Shown piece by piece: positions 25,939 through 35,955 of a stretch of DNA of 64,000 nt. Below the pieces are notes generated by a model. It was not told the origin of the DNA and did no database searches. It worked only from the letters and a program-made list of their open reading frames with translations. The position numbers and the translations under genes were made by a program. Source of the DNA: Pseudonocardia cypriaca (lineage in GTDB: Bacteria > Actinomycetota > Actinomycetes > Mycobacteriales > Pseudonocardiaceae); the NCBI RefSeq assembly GCF_006717045.1, contig NZ_VFPH01000003.1:496001-560000 (forward strand), given 5' to 3'. Every line of letters starts with the position of its first letter. Position 1 is the stretch's first letter.

Positions 25939-27153
25939 GTGTTCAATGGCCGCGTGAAGGGTTGGCCGGCCGGGCGCGAGCAGCTCGAGGACGCGCTCTA
26001 CGTGGTCGGCTACTTCACGCTGGGCGGGCTGCTGTACCTGGTCGTCCCCGAGGTCGCCGTCCGCTGGAGCGACGCGCCGGAGCCGTCGCCGTGGGCCCTG
26101 CTGGGGCTCCTCTCCGTCGCCTCCATCGGCCACACCCAGCGGCGGGTCCGGCCCGTGCTCGGGCTCGCGATCGCCTGCGTGGCACTGCTCGGGATGGTGC
26201 AGCTGGGCACCGTGCCGCTCGCGATGATGTTGATCCTCGGCGACCTGCTCTACTGCTCGGTCCTCCACACGTCCGAGCGCCTCAGCCTGAGGGTGGCCGG
26301 CGCCACCGCGGCCGTTGCGGGGGGCGCCGCGCTCGTCAGCCTGGTGTTCGAAGGTGGCCGCGCCGCCGTGCTCGTCATCCTCAACCTGGGGCTGGTGCTC
26401 GCGGTACCGGTGCTGTGGGGGCGGGAGGTGCGCCTGCACCGCGGGCAGGCCGACGCGCAGCGGGAACGCGCCGAGCAGGCGTCCCGGATGGCCGAGCTGG
26501 ACCGGGCCGCCGCCGTGGCCGCCGAGCGGGCGCGGATGGCCCGCGACCTGCACGACGTGATCGCGGGGCAGCTCTCGGGCATCGCGATCCAGTCCGAGGC
26601 GGCGCTCAACCTGCCGGACCCGGACCCGGCCGTGCTGCGGCGGGTGCTGCAGTCGGTGCGCCGCGACAGCGTCGCGTCGCTCGCCGAGATGCGCACGATG
26701 ATCGGCCTGCTGCGGGCCGACGGCGCGGGCGACGCCGACCCGCGCACGGCGCCCGCCGGCCTCGACCGGCTCGACGCGCTCCTCGAGTCCGCAGCAGGCA
26801 CCGGCCTGCGGATCGAGGTCGACGACGCCCGCGGCGGCGTCGCCGCGCTGCCCGCCGCGGTGGACCTGGCGGCGTTCCGCATCGTGCAGGAGTCGCTGAC
26901 GAACGCGGCCAAGCACGCCCCGCGCAGCCGGGTGCGCCTGCACCTGGACGACCACGACGGAGAACTGGTGATCGAGATCGAGAACGACCTCGTGCCCGGC
27001 GCGCCTGCCGGCGGGGGGACCGGCACCGGGCTCCTCGGCCTGCACGAGCGGGCGGACGCCGTGGGCGGCACCGTCACGGCGGGGGCGGACGGCGGCCGCT
27101 GGCGCGTGCATGCCGTGCTGCCGGTGCCCGCTCCGGCCGGGGCGTCCAGGTGA
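25939..27153 (+). CDS. Two-component sensor histidine kinase (NarL/DesK type)
   Basis: 404 residues if the GTG at 25939 is used; a GTG at 25954 (VKGWPAGREQ) is equally possible. Five to six membrane helices (about residues 20-165) and a short coiled segment precede the HisKA_3 box RARMARDLHDVIAGQLSG, where His is the phosphorylated residue. The HATPase domain ends with LLGLHERADAVGGTV. No extracellular sensor domain is visible, so it probably senses within the membrane. Its stop overlaps the start of the response regulator by four bases, so the two act as a pair. Confidence 0.92.
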   Translation: MFNGRVKGWPAGREQLEDALYVVGYFTLGGLLYLVVPEVAVRWSDAPEPSPWALLGLLSVASIGHTQRRVRPVLGLAIACVALLGMVQLGTVPLAMMLILGDLLYCSVLHTSERLSLRVAGATAAVAGGAALVSLVFEGGRAAVLVILNLGLVLAVPVLWGREVRLHRGQADAQRERAEQASRMAELDRAAAVAAERARMARDLHDVIAGQLSGIAIQSEAALNLPDPDPAVLRRVLQSVRRDSVASLAEMRTMIGLLRADGAGDADPRTAPAGLDRLDALLESAAGTGLRIEVDDARGGVAALPAAVDLAAFRIVQESLTNAAKHAPRSRVRLHLDDHDGELVIEIENDLVPGAPAGGGTGTGLLGLHERADAVGGTVTAGADGGRWRVHAVLPVPAPAGASR

Positions 27154-27803
27154 GCGCCGAACCCGTGCGCGTGGTCGTGGCCGACGACCAGGCGGCGATC
27201 CGCACCGGACTGGTGATGATCCTCGACTCCGCCCCGGACATCACGGTGGTCGGGGAGGCCGCCGACGGGCTCGCCGCCGTCGCCACGGCCCGCGAACGCA
27301 AGCCGGACGTCGTGCTCATGGACATCCGCATGCCGGGCATCGACGGCATCGAGGCCACCCGCAGGCTCATCGCCGAGTCGGTGTGCGAGGTGCTCGTGCT
27401 CACCACCTTCGACCTCGACGAGTACGTCGACTCCGCGCTCGCGGCCGGCGCGGCCGGCTTCCTGCTGAAGTCGGTGGAGGCACCGGCGCTGCTCGCCGCC
27501 GTGCGCGCGGTGGCGAAGGGCGACGGTGTGCTCGCGCCCGAGATCACCCGCCGGGTGATCGCCCGGCTCGGCGCACCTGCGCGCAAGCCGGTGCGGCCGC
27601 CCGGCCTCGACGAGCTCACCCCGCGCGAGCTGGACGTGCTCGCCTGCCTCGGCCGCGGCCTGTCCAACGCGGAGATCTCGGCCGAGCTGGTGATCAGCGA
27701 AGCGACGACGAAGACGCACGTCTCCCGCGTGCTGACGAAGCTGGGCCTGCGCTCGCGGGTGCAGGCGGCGATAGCGGCCCAGGACGCGGGCCTGGTCGGC
27801 TAG
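27150..27803 (+). CDS. LuxR/NarL-family response regulator
   Basis: 217 residues from the GTG overlapping the kinase stop. The receiver domain has the acidic pair (VADDQ), the phospho-acceptor Asp (VVLMDIRMPGIDG) and the conserved Lys (FLLKS). The C-terminal LuxR helix-turn-helix is complete (LTPRELDVLACLGRGLSNAEI to TKTHVSRVLTKLGL). Targets unknown; the adjacent CPBP protease gene is a possible one. A strong stem-loop follows. Confidence 0.93.
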   Translation: MSAEPVRVVVADDQAAIRTGLVMILDSAPDITVVGEAADGLAAVATARERKPDVVLMDIRMPGIDGIEATRRLIAESVCEVLVLTTFDLDEYVDSALAAGAAGFLLKSVEAPALLAAVRAVAKGDGVLAPEITRRVIARLGAPARKPVRPPGLDELTPRELDVLACLGRGLSNAEISAELVISEATTKTHVSRVLTKLGLRSRVQAAIAAQDAGLVG

Positions 27804-27819
27804 TACTGCAGCCCCTTTT

Positions 27820-27872
27820 CCGACGAACGGCGCGTTCGTCGGATAGGTACCGACGAACGCGCCGTTCGTCGG
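27820..27872. terminator. Bidirectional stem-loop between convergent genes, palindrome family 2
   Basis: A 23-base arm at 27820-27842 is the exact reverse complement of 27850-27872, with a 7-base loop. Each arm is itself a perfect 10-base palindrome around three bases, so it can also form two smaller hairpins. It lies 17 bases after the response-regulator stop and 13 bases from the convergent kinase stop. Confidence 0.8.
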
Positions 27873-27885
27873 TACGGGGGACAGC

Positions 27886-28941
27886 TCAGCGCATCCGCGC
27901 CGACAAGGGGATCGCGTCGTGGACGTCCGCCACCGCCGTGATCGGGGTCGGCGGGGTGGCGGGCGCGGCGGCAGCGGCGGAGAGCATCGCGACGACCGTG
28001 GTGAGGGCGGCGAGCGCGATCCGGGAGACCGGTCGAGCGCCGGGGCGGCCCACCCGATGCCGCCCGTGGCCGCCCACCCGGGACCGGGCAGGCGCTTCGA
28101 GCCCCAGAGCAGCGGCGGGTGAAGCGGGGTCGGCCGCGAGCGCGGCGGCCACGGCGGCCGCCGGGGGCCGACGCCGCGGGTCGTCCTGCGTCATCGCCCT
28201 CAGAACGGTCCCGAGCCCGGCGGGCAGCCCTTCGGGCACCGCCGGAGCGCGGTACAGCCGGGCGGTGGCCGACTCGACCGCGGCGCCCGGGTACTCCCGC
28301 CGCCCCGTCAGGGACTCCAGCAGCACCAGGCCGAGCGCGTAGACGTCGGTGGCCGGGGCCACGTGCTCCCCGCGCACCTGTTCGGGGGCGAGGTAGGCGG
28401 CGGTGCCGACGACGCAGCCGTCCGCGGTGGCCGCGGTGGCCTCGAGCGCCCGGGCGATGCCGAAGTCGGCGAGGCGCGGGCGCCCGCCGTCACCGAGCAG
28501 GACGTTGGCCGGCTTCACGTCGCGGTGCACGATGCCGGCCGAGTGGACGTAGGCCAGCGCGTCGGCGAGGTGGGCGCCGAGACGACGCACCGCACCCGGG
28601 GCGAGCGGCGGGCCCGAGGCGATCCGCTCGGCGAGCGTGGGCCCCTCGACCAGGTCGGTGACGACGAACGGGCATTCGTCCACGAGTCCACCGTCGTGCA
28701 GACGGACGAGTCCCGGATGGTCCAGTCGTGCCAGCAGCGCCATCTCCTGACGCTGCTGCCTCAGATCTCGCTCCGAGCCGCCCGGCCGGAAGCACTTGAT
28801 CGCTACCTCGACACCGCGCCGCAGGTCACGGGCGCGGTGCACGACGGCAGACGATCCTGCGCCGAGCACCGACCCGAGCTCGTAGCGGCCGGCGACAACG
28901 CGGGGGACGTCGCCGAGCGCATCAGCCTCGTCGGGGGCCAT
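27886..28941 (-). CDS. Ser/Thr protein kinase (Hanks type) with C-terminal membrane anchor
   Basis: 351 residues from the ATG at 28941 (MAPDEADALGD); an upstream ATG adds 12 unlikely residues. Kinase motifs are all present: glycine loop LGAGSSAVVH, VAIKCF (ATP lysine), IVHRDVKPANVLL (catalytic Asp and Asn), LADFGIARAL (metal site), YLAPEQVRG and DVYALGLVLLE. After about residue 275 comes an Ala/Arg-rich linker, then one helix (ISRIALAALTTVVAMLSAAA). Only about 30 residues follow the helix, so there is no PASTA or other large sensor domain. It is separated by 66 bases from the second cox-like operon upstream. Confidence 0.92.
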   Translation of the reverse strand: MAPDEADALGDVPRVVAGRYELGSVLGAGSSAVVHRARDLRRGVEVAIKCFRPGGSERDLRQQRQEMALLARLDHPGLVRLHDGGLVDECPFVVTDLVEGPTLAERIASGPPLAPGAVRRLGAHLADALAYVHSAGIVHRDVKPANVLLGDGGRPRLADFGIARALEATAATADGCVVGTAAYLAPEQVRGEHVAPATDVYALGLVLLESLTGRREYPGAAVESATARLYRAPAVPEGLPAGLGTVLRAMTQDDPRRRPPAAAVAAALAADPASPAAALGLEAPARSRVGGHGRHRVGRPGARPVSRIALAALTTVVAMLSAAAAAPATPPTPITAVADVHDAIPLSARMR

Positions 28942-29007
28942 ACCGAAGTCTTTCCCCCGTCCGGGGCAGCTACGCACATATCCGGGAAACTTTGGCCCGG
29001 ATGTGCG

Positions 29008-29819
29008 TCACCCGTTGGCGGCAGTCGTGAGGGCCCTGCGGGTGAGGACGCGCGCGAGGTGTCGTCGGTACTCCGCCGTGGCGCCGAGGTCCGTCGGCGG
29101 CTCGGTGCCCTGATCGGCCAGCGCCGCGGCGTCCTCGATGGAGGCGCCGTCCGCGAGCGCGGCCTCGGTCTGCGAGGCCCGCAGCGGGGTGGAGCCCATG
29201 TTGACCAGCCCCACCCGGCCGTCGACGACCGCGACCCCGACGATGGCCCAGTCGTTCGCGCGCCGGGTGAACTTCTCGTAGGCCCAGCCCGCTCCGCCGG
29301 TGCGCGGCACCCGGACCTCGACGATCAGCTCGTCCGGTTCCTTCACCGAGGAGAACACGCCGGTGTAGAAGCCGGTGATCGGTACCTGCCGCTCGCCGCG
29401 CGGGCTGCGCAGCACCACCGTGCCACCGAGGGCGAGCACGGCGGCGGGGAGGTCGGAGGCCGGGTCGGCGTGGGCGAGCGAGCCGCCGAGCGTGCCGCGG
29501 TGGCGCACCTGCGGGTCACCCACCGTGCGGGCGACGGCGGGCAGCAGCGGGCACTCGGCCGCCAGCACGTCCGAGGTCTCGATCGTGCGGTGCCGGGTGC
29601 CCGCGCCGATCACGACCTCGTCGCCGTCGACCCGGACGTACTGCAGCTCCGCGAGCTTGCCGATGTCGATCACGAGCTCGGGCGCGGCCAGCCGCAGCTT
29701 CATGACCGGGAGCAGCGAGTGGCCACCCGCGAGCAGCGTGGCGTCCTCACCGTGCTCGGCGAGCAGGGCGAGCGCCGCGTCGACCGAGTCGGGACGGGCG
29801 TAGTCGAAGCCGACGGGGA

Positions 29820-29823
<4 letters not shown>
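29008..29823 (-). CDS. Second molybdenum hydroxylase, FAD-binding medium subunit (CoxM-like)
   Basis: 271 residues from a GTG overlapping the small-subunit stop (VIPVGFDYARPDS). FAD motifs AGGHSLLP and RHRGTLGGSLAHADPASD match CoxM. It is the last gene of the coxL-coxS-coxM order, unlike the coxS-coxL-coxM order at 5.2-9.9 kb. No coxG-like gene follows; the next gene is the Ser/Thr kinase. It transfers electrons from the molybdenum subunit to an unknown acceptor. Confidence 0.9.
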
Positions 29824-30349
<526 letters not shown>

Positions 30350-30353
<4 letters not shown>

Positions 30354-32605
30354 TTCACACCCCCTGCAGCCCGGATGGCCTCCCACACCCTCAGCGGGCT
30401 GGTCGGCATGTCGATGTGGCGGACGCCGAGGTGCGACACGGCGTCGATCACCGCGCTCTGCACGGCCGGCGTGGCGCCGATGGTGCCCGCCTCGCCGATG
30501 CCCTTCGCGCCGATGGGGTTCAGCGGCGTCGGCGTCTCCATGCTCACCAGCGTGAAGCTGGGCAGCTCTGCCGCGGACGGGAACCCGTAGTCGGCGAACG
30601 TGGCCGTGAGCGGGTTGCCGTCGGCGTCGTAGACGACCTCCTCCAGCAGGGCCTGTGAGATGCCCTGCGCGATGCCGCCGTGGCGCTGCCCCTCCGCGAG
30701 GAGCGGGTTGAGCACCGGGCCCGCGTCGTCGACCGTGACGATCCGGTCGACCACCGCCTTGCCCGACTCGGTGTCGACCTCGACCACCGCGACGTGCGCA
30801 CCGAACGGGAACGTGGCGGCCCCGCTGTCGAACGCGGTGTCGACGCGCAGCTGCTCCTTCGCGGCCAGGTCGGCGAGATCGACGCCGGTGCCGGTGCCCT
30901 TCACCGTGACGCGGCCGTCGACGACCTCGAGGTCGTCGACGCTCGCCTCCAGCAGGTCGGCGGCGCGCTGCTTGGCGATCTCCACCAGCTGGCCGGCCGC
31001 CTGGTACACCGCGACGCCGCCGGTCTGCAGGCTCCGCGAGCCCATCGTGCCGACGCCGCGCGGGATGAGGTCGGTGTCGCCGTGCTTGACGGTGATCTTC
31101 TCGATCGGGATGCCCAGGTGCTCGCTGGCGAGCATCGCCCACGCCGTCGCATGCCCCTGACCGTGTGGGGAGGTGCCGGTGAGCACGGTCACAGCGCCGT
31201 CGGGGTGCACCTCGACCGAGGCGTCCTCGCGGAACTCCCCGCCGCCGGTGATCTCGACGTAGGCCGAGACGCCGATGCCGAGCTGCACGACGTCGCCGCG
31301 CTCCCGCCGCGCCGCCTGCTCGGCCCGCAGGTCGGAGTACCCGGCGGCCTCCAGCACCCGGTCGATGGCCTTCTCGTACTCGCCGGTGTCGTAGGTGGCC
31401 CCGCCCTTCGTGGTGAACGGGAACTTGTCCGGCGGCACCACGTTGCGCTTGCGCACCTCGGCCGGGTCCATGCCGATCTCGGCGGCGAACAGGTCCATGG
31501 CCCGCTCGATCGCCGCCGTCGCCTCCGGGCGGCCTGCGCCGCGGTAAGCGCCGGTGGGAGTCGTGGTGGTGACCAGCACCCGGGCCCGCGACTCCACCTT
31601 CGGGATGTCGTAGACGCCCGGCGCCATCTGCCGCGTGAAGAACGGCAGGAACACGCCGACGGCCGGGTAGCCGCCCGCGTCGGCGAGCACGTCGAGCCGG
31701 TACGCGAGGACGGTGCCGTCGCGGCGCCCGCCGATCGTGATCGTCTGCAGCTGGGCGCGGCCCTGCAGCATCCCGGTCATGTTCTCCGAGCGGGTCTCGG
31801 TCCACCGGACCGGCCGCCCGACCTGCTTCGCCAGCCACGCGACCAGCGCGAACGTCGGGTCGCCACCGATCTTCGCGCCGAACCCGCCGCCGACGTCCGG
31901 CAGGATCACGTGGACCTGCGCCGGTTCGATGCCGAGCCAGCCCGCCACCTCGTCACGGGCCATCTGCGCGTTCTGCGAGGACGCGAACAGCGTGAGCCGC
32001 CCGTCGTCGCCCCATGCGGCCGCGGCGGCGCGCGTCTCCAGCGGAGAGGCCGCCAGGCGCTGGTTGACGATCTCGTCCGTGACGACGACCTCGCAGTCGT
32101 CGAACAGGTGCTCGTCGAACTCCTGGTCGTCGAACGCGAGCGCGAGGTTGGTGCCCGCCTCCTCGAACAGCACGACCTCGTCCGCGAGGGACTCCTTCAG
32201 GTCGATCACGGCCGGCAGCGGGTCGTAGTCGACCTCCACCAGGTCGGCCGCGTCCTGCCCCTGGTACGGGTGCTCGGTGAGGACGGCCGCGACGGGCTCC
32301 CCCACGAACCGCACCCGGTCACCCGCGAGGAACGGCCGGACCATCGCCCGGTTCGCGGCCGGGAACAGCAGCGCGGGCGAGAGGTCGAGGTCGGCGGCGG
32401 TGAACACCGCGACGACGCCGGGCGCGGCCTTGGCCGCCTCGACGTCGATCCCGGTGATGCGGCCGTGCGCCAGTGGGGACCGGACGAGCGTGAGGTGCAG
32501 TGCACCGGTCAACCGCTCGTCGGTCAGGTCGTCGGTGTATGTCGCTCCCCGCGAGAGGAACACCGGATCCTCTGTGCGGACAACGCGCGTGCCCATGATG
32601 CTCAT
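30350..32605 (-). CDS. Second molybdenum hydroxylase, large subunit, form II CoxL-like
   Basis: 751 residues from ATG 32605 (MSIMGTRVVRTEDPVF); ATG 32596 is an alternative. The molybdopterin domain has PDVGGGFGAK, GTSPHGQGHAT and the form II active-site loop AYRGAGR in place of the cysteine-bearing CO dehydrogenase loop. GIGEAGT near the end carries the conserved Glu. It is first in its operon and diverges from the sigma factor gene. It differs in length and sequence from the copy at 6913-9399, so the two probably have different substrates and did not arise by a recent local duplication. Confidence 0.9.
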
Positions 32606-32740
32606 CGCCCGGGATGTTAGACCTCCGATGTGTCCCACCGCCCGCGCTGCGGCGATCCTTCCGCGGCGTGGAACCTGATCAATCGGCCAGGTCGGTCGCA
32701 CACCGCAGCAGGCTGCTCACTGCTGGCCCACCATGGTTGC

Positions 32741-33676
32741 GTGCCGTCCATCGTCGAGGCCGAGTTCACCGCCGCCGTCGCGCCGTTCCGCGGCGAAGTC
32801 ACCGCGCACTGCTACCGGATGCTCGGGTCGCTCGCCGACGCGGAGGACATCGTGCAGGAGACGTGGCTGCGGGCGTGGCAGGCGTGGCCCGGCTTCCGGC
32901 CCCGCTTGGACGACCGCGAGCGGTCCGTGCGCGCGTGGCTGTACAAGATCGCCACCAACCGCTGCCTGACGTTCCTCGGGCGCACCGCACGCCGGGAGCT
33001 GCCGACCGCGGTGACGCCCGGCGAGGCACAGGAGGTGCGCTGGTTGGAACCGCTGCCCGACGGCCTGATGTCCTACGCCGACCACCTGGACCCGGCGGAG
33101 CGGCTGGTCGCGTGGGAGAGCGTCGAGCTGGCGTTCCTGGTGGCCCTCCAGCACCTGCCGCCCCGGCAGCGCGCCGCGCTCCTGCTCCGCGAGGTGCTCG
33201 GCTACTCGGCCGCCGAGACGGCCGACCTGCTCGACACCTCGGTCGCGGCGGTGAACAGCGCGCTGCAGCGCGCCCGCCTGCCGCGGGCGCAACCCGCACC
33301 GGACCGGGACGCGCCGGGAACGGCCGAGCTGGCCCGTCGGTACGCCGCCGCGTGGGAGGCGGGCGACGTCGAGGCGATCGTGGCGATGCTCGCCGAGGAC
33401 GCGCGCTTCTCGATGCCCCCGCTGCCGGAGTGGTACGCCGGGCGGGACGCCATCAGGGAGTTCCTGGTCACCGGCCCGCTCACCGACCGGTGGCGATTCC
33501 TCCCGACCAGCGCCAACGGCATGCCGGCGTTCGCGACCTACTCGTGGGACGGCACCGCGTTCGTCCCGATGGGGCTCGACGTACTCACGGTGCGCGATGG
33601 CGTCGTGCAGGAGGTCGTGTCGTTCCTGGAGGCCGACTTCTCCCGCTTCGGGCTCCCGGGGCGGATCGAGCGATGA
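32741..33676 (+). CDS. ECF RNA polymerase sigma factor with C-terminal SnoaL-like domain (SigG/SigJ type)
   Basis: 311 residues from the GTG at 32741 (VPSIVEAEFTAAVAPFRGEV); the frame is open further upstream but without family similarity. Region 2 has YRMLGSLADAEDIVQETWLRAW, and region 4 ends with EVLGYSAAETADLLDTSVAAVNSALQRAR. From about residue 190 a SnoaL-like (NTF2 fold) domain follows (ELARRYAAAWEAGDVEAIVAML). In such sigma factors the C-terminal domain modulates activity in place of a classical anti-sigma factor. None is seen nearby. It is divergent from the second cox-like operon. Confidence 0.9.
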   Translation: MPSIVEAEFTAAVAPFRGEVTAHCYRMLGSLADAEDIVQETWLRAWQAWPGFRPRLDDRERSVRAWLYKIATNRCLTFLGRTARRELPTAVTPGEAQEVRWLEPLPDGLMSYADHLDPAERLVAWESVELAFLVALQHLPPRQRAALLLREVLGYSAAETADLLDTSVAAVNSALQRARLPRAQPAPDRDAPGTAELARRYAAAWEAGDVEAIVAMLAEDARFSMPPLPEWYAGRDAIREFLVTGPLTDRWRFLPTSANGMPAFATYSWDGTAFVPMGLDVLTVRDGVVQEVVSFLEADFSRFGLPGRIER

Positions 33677-33705
33677 GTTCGCGCGCCGCGCGGGGTTGAC
33701 CGAGC

Positions 33706-34149
33706 ATGAAGACCGATGAGGAAGAGATCCGAGAGCTGATCGAGCGGTGGGCGGCCGCCGTGCACGCAGGCGACCTCGACGAGGTGCTGGCCGACCACCC
33801 CGGCGACATCGTGATGTTCGACGTGCCGCCGCCCCAGCAGGGCGTCCGCGGCATCGAGGCCTATCGCGACACGTGGCCGGGCTTCTTCGAGTGGCAGGCG
33901 CAGGGGGCGACGTTCGACATCGTCGAGCTCGACGTCACGGCGGGCGAGGACGTCGCGTTCGCGTGGGCGCTGCTGCGCTGCGGCACCGCCGAGCACCACG
34001 CGGCCAACCCCGAGCACCGGCTGCGGATCACGTTCGGCCTCCGCAAGGAGAACGGACGCTGGCTGGTGGCGCACGAGCACCACTCGTTCCCCGACGAGAC
34101 GGTCACGAGCGACGCGGAGATCCGCGCCGTGCAGGACCTGCAGCCGTAG
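33706..34149 (+). CDS. SnoaL-like / DUF4440-type protein (NTF2 fold)
   Basis: 147 residues, starting 29 bases after the sigma-factor stop on the same strand. The start EIRELIERWAAAVHAGDLDEVLA and the end GRWLVAHEHHSFP are typical of the SgcJ/YesE and DUF4440-like ketosteroid-isomerase fold. The fold is shared with the tail of the sigma factor just upstream, so the two may be functionally related. No catalytic role can be assigned. Confidence 0.85.
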   Translation: MKTDEEEIRELIERWAAAVHAGDLDEVLADHPGDIVMFDVPPPQQGVRGIEAYRDTWPGFFEWQAQGATFDIVELDVTAGEDVAFAWALLRCGTAEHHAANPEHRLRITFGLRKENGRWLVAHEHHSFPDETVTSDAEIRAVQDLQP

Positions 34150-34160
34150 CCGTCGCCCGT

Positions 34161-34213
34161 GTCAGCAAAGCCACCTTCCTGACGTCACGCGTCAGCAAGG
34201 TGGCTTTGCTGAC
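34161..34213. terminator. Bidirectional stem-loop between convergent genes, palindrome family 1
   Basis: Arms of 23 bases at 34161-34183 and 34191-34213 match at 22 positions around a 7-base loop. The arm core (GTCAGCAAAGCCACCTT) is nearly that of 5121-5173. It fills the 69-base gap between the convergent SnoaL-like gene and thiC. Confidence 0.8.
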
Positions 34214-34218
34214 ATCCC

Positions 34219-35838
34219 TCAGGCCAGCGGGAGGTTGATCCGGCCGCCGGACTCCGTGAACTCCTCCGCCTTCTCCGCCATCCCGGCCTCGATCGCCGCG
34301 ACCGTGGTCAGGCCGTTGGCCTCGGCGTAGTCGCGGACGTCCTGCGTGATCCGCATCGAGCAGAACTTCGGCCCGCACATGGAGCAGAAGTGGGCCGTCT
34401 TGGCGGGCTCGGCGGGCAGGGTCTCGTCGTGGAAGGCGAGCGCGGTGTCCGGGTCGAGGGAGAGGTGGAACTGGTCGAGCCAGCGGAACTCGAACCGGGC
34501 CGCCGACAGCGCGTCGTCGCGGGCCTGGGCGCGCGGGTGCTCCTTGGCCAGGTCGGCGGCGTGAGCGGCGATCTTGTAGGTGATCACGCCGGTCTTCACG
34601 TCGTCGCGGTCCGGCAGGCCGAGGTGCTCCTTCGGCGTGACGTAGCAGAGCATCGCGGTGCCGCGCTGGGCGATCCGGGCGGCGCCGATCGCGCTGGTGA
34701 TGTGGTCGTAGCCGGGCGCGATGTCGGTGGCGAGCGGGCCGAGGGTGTAGAAGGGCGCGCCGCCGCACCACTCCTCCTCCAGCCGCACGTTCTCGTCGAT
34801 CTTGTGCAGCGGGACGTGCCCGGGCCCCTCGATCATCACCTGCACGTCCTTGGAGCGCGCGACCGCGGTGAGCTCGCCCAGCGTCCGCAGCTCCGCGAGC
34901 TGCGCCTCGTCGTTGGCGTCGGCGATCGAACCGGGCCGCAGCCCGTCGCCGAGGGAGAACGTGACGTCGTAGGCGCGCAGGATGTCGCAGAGCTCCTCGA
35001 AACGGGTGTAGAGGAACGACTCGCGGTGGTGGGCGAGGCACCAGGCCGCCATGATCGAGCCACCCCGGGAGACGATCCCGGTGACGCGCTTCGCGGTGAG
35101 CGGCACGTAGCGCAGCAGCACGCCCGCGTGCACCGTCATGTAGTCGACGCCCTGCTCGCACTGCTCGACCACGACGTCGCGGTAGAGCTCCCACGACAGC
35201 TTCGCGGGATCCCCGCCCGCCTTCTCCAGCGCCTGGTAGATCGGCACGGTGCCGATCGGGACGGGTGAGTTGCGCAGGATGCACTCGCGGGTCTCGGTGA
35301 TGTTCCTGCCGGTCGAGAGGTCCATGACGGTGTCGGCGCCCCAGCGCGTGGCCCACACCATCTTCTCCACCTCGTCCTCGATCGAGGAACTGACGGCGGA
35401 GTTGCCGATGTTGGCGTTGACCTTCACCAGGAACCGCTTCCCGATCACCATGGGCTCCGACTCCGGGTGCCTCCGGTTCGCGGGGACCACCGCGCGGCCC
35501 GCGGCGACCTCGGACCGCACCAGCTCGGCGTCGACGCCTTCCCGGATCGCGGCGAACCGCATCTCCGGCGTGATCAGGCCGGCCCTGGCGTAGGCGAGCT
35601 GGGTGCCCGGCTCGCGGGCCGTGATCCACGGGGCGCGCAGCGGTGGCAGGCCCGCGGCGAGGTCGATCGGGGCGGTGTCGTCGGTGTACGGGCCCGAGGT
35701 GTCGTACACGTCGTGGTGCTCGCCGGTGGACAGCTCGATGCGGCGGACCGGGACGCGCAGCCCGTCCGGTCCATCGAGATACGCCTTGTGCGAGCCCCTG
35801 ATGGGGCCGGTCGTGACGGACGGCGCGACAGCGGTCAT
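34219..35838 (-). CDS. thiC: Phosphomethylpyrimidine synthase ThiC
   Basis: 539 residues. The C-terminal iron-sulphur motif CSMCGPKFCSM (CxxCxxxxC) and the body (RGGSIMAAWCLAHHRESFLY, MIEGPGHVPLHKIDENV) are diagnostic. ThiC converts aminoimidazole ribotide to hydroxymethylpyrimidine phosphate by radical SAM chemistry, the committed step of the thiamine pyrimidine branch. The ATG at 35838 follows a TPP riboswitch by about ten bases. thiD lies upstream on the same strand and makes the next step of the same branch. Normal bacterial length, without the long N-terminal part of plant enzymes. Confidence 0.97.
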   Translation of the reverse strand: MTAVAPSVTTGPIRGSHKAYLDGPDGLRVPVRRIELSTGEHHDVYDTSGPYTDDTAPIDLAAGLPPLRAPWITAREPGTQLAYARAGLITPEMRFAAIREGVDAELVRSEVAAGRAVVPANRRHPESEPMVIGKRFLVKVNANIGNSAVSSSIEDEVEKMVWATRWGADTVMDLSTGRNITETRECILRNSPVPIGTVPIYQALEKAGGDPAKLSWELYRDVVVEQCEQGVDYMTVHAGVLLRYVPLTAKRVTGIVSRGGSIMAAWCLAHHRESFLYTRFEELCDILRAYDVTFSLGDGLRPGSIADANDEAQLAELRTLGELTAVARSKDVQVMIEGPGHVPLHKIDENVRLEEEWCGGAPFYTLGPLATDIAPGYDHITSAIGAARIAQRGTAMLCYVTPKEHLGLPDRDDVKTGVITYKIAAHAADLAKEHPRAQARDDALSAARFEFRWLDQFHLSLDPDTALAFHDETLPAEPAKTAHFCSMCGPKFCSMRITQDVRDYAEANGLTTVAAIEAGMAEKAEEFTESGGRINLPLA

Positions 35839-35847
35839 CGCTGTTCT

Positions 35848-35934
35848 TCTCCCTACGTCGGCATTACCCGGACAGGTTCTGCGGTCGGCTGCACATGCCC
35901 TCTCAGCCCGTTGCGCGCACGAGCTCCCGCGGTG
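35848..35934 (-). promoter_or_regulatory. TPP riboswitch (THI element) upstream of thiC
   Basis: On the minus strand the conserved parts occur in order: GGGAGCTCG, CGGGCTGAGAGGGC, GAACCTGTCCGGGTAATGCC, then TAGGGAG. The last purine run is also the likely thiC ribosome site, so TPP binding should block translation initiation. Its 5' end is about 20 bases after the thiD stop, so thiC is controlled separately from thiD. Confidence 0.93.
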
Positions 35935-35955
35935 TGTTCAGTTGTGCCGGACTTC

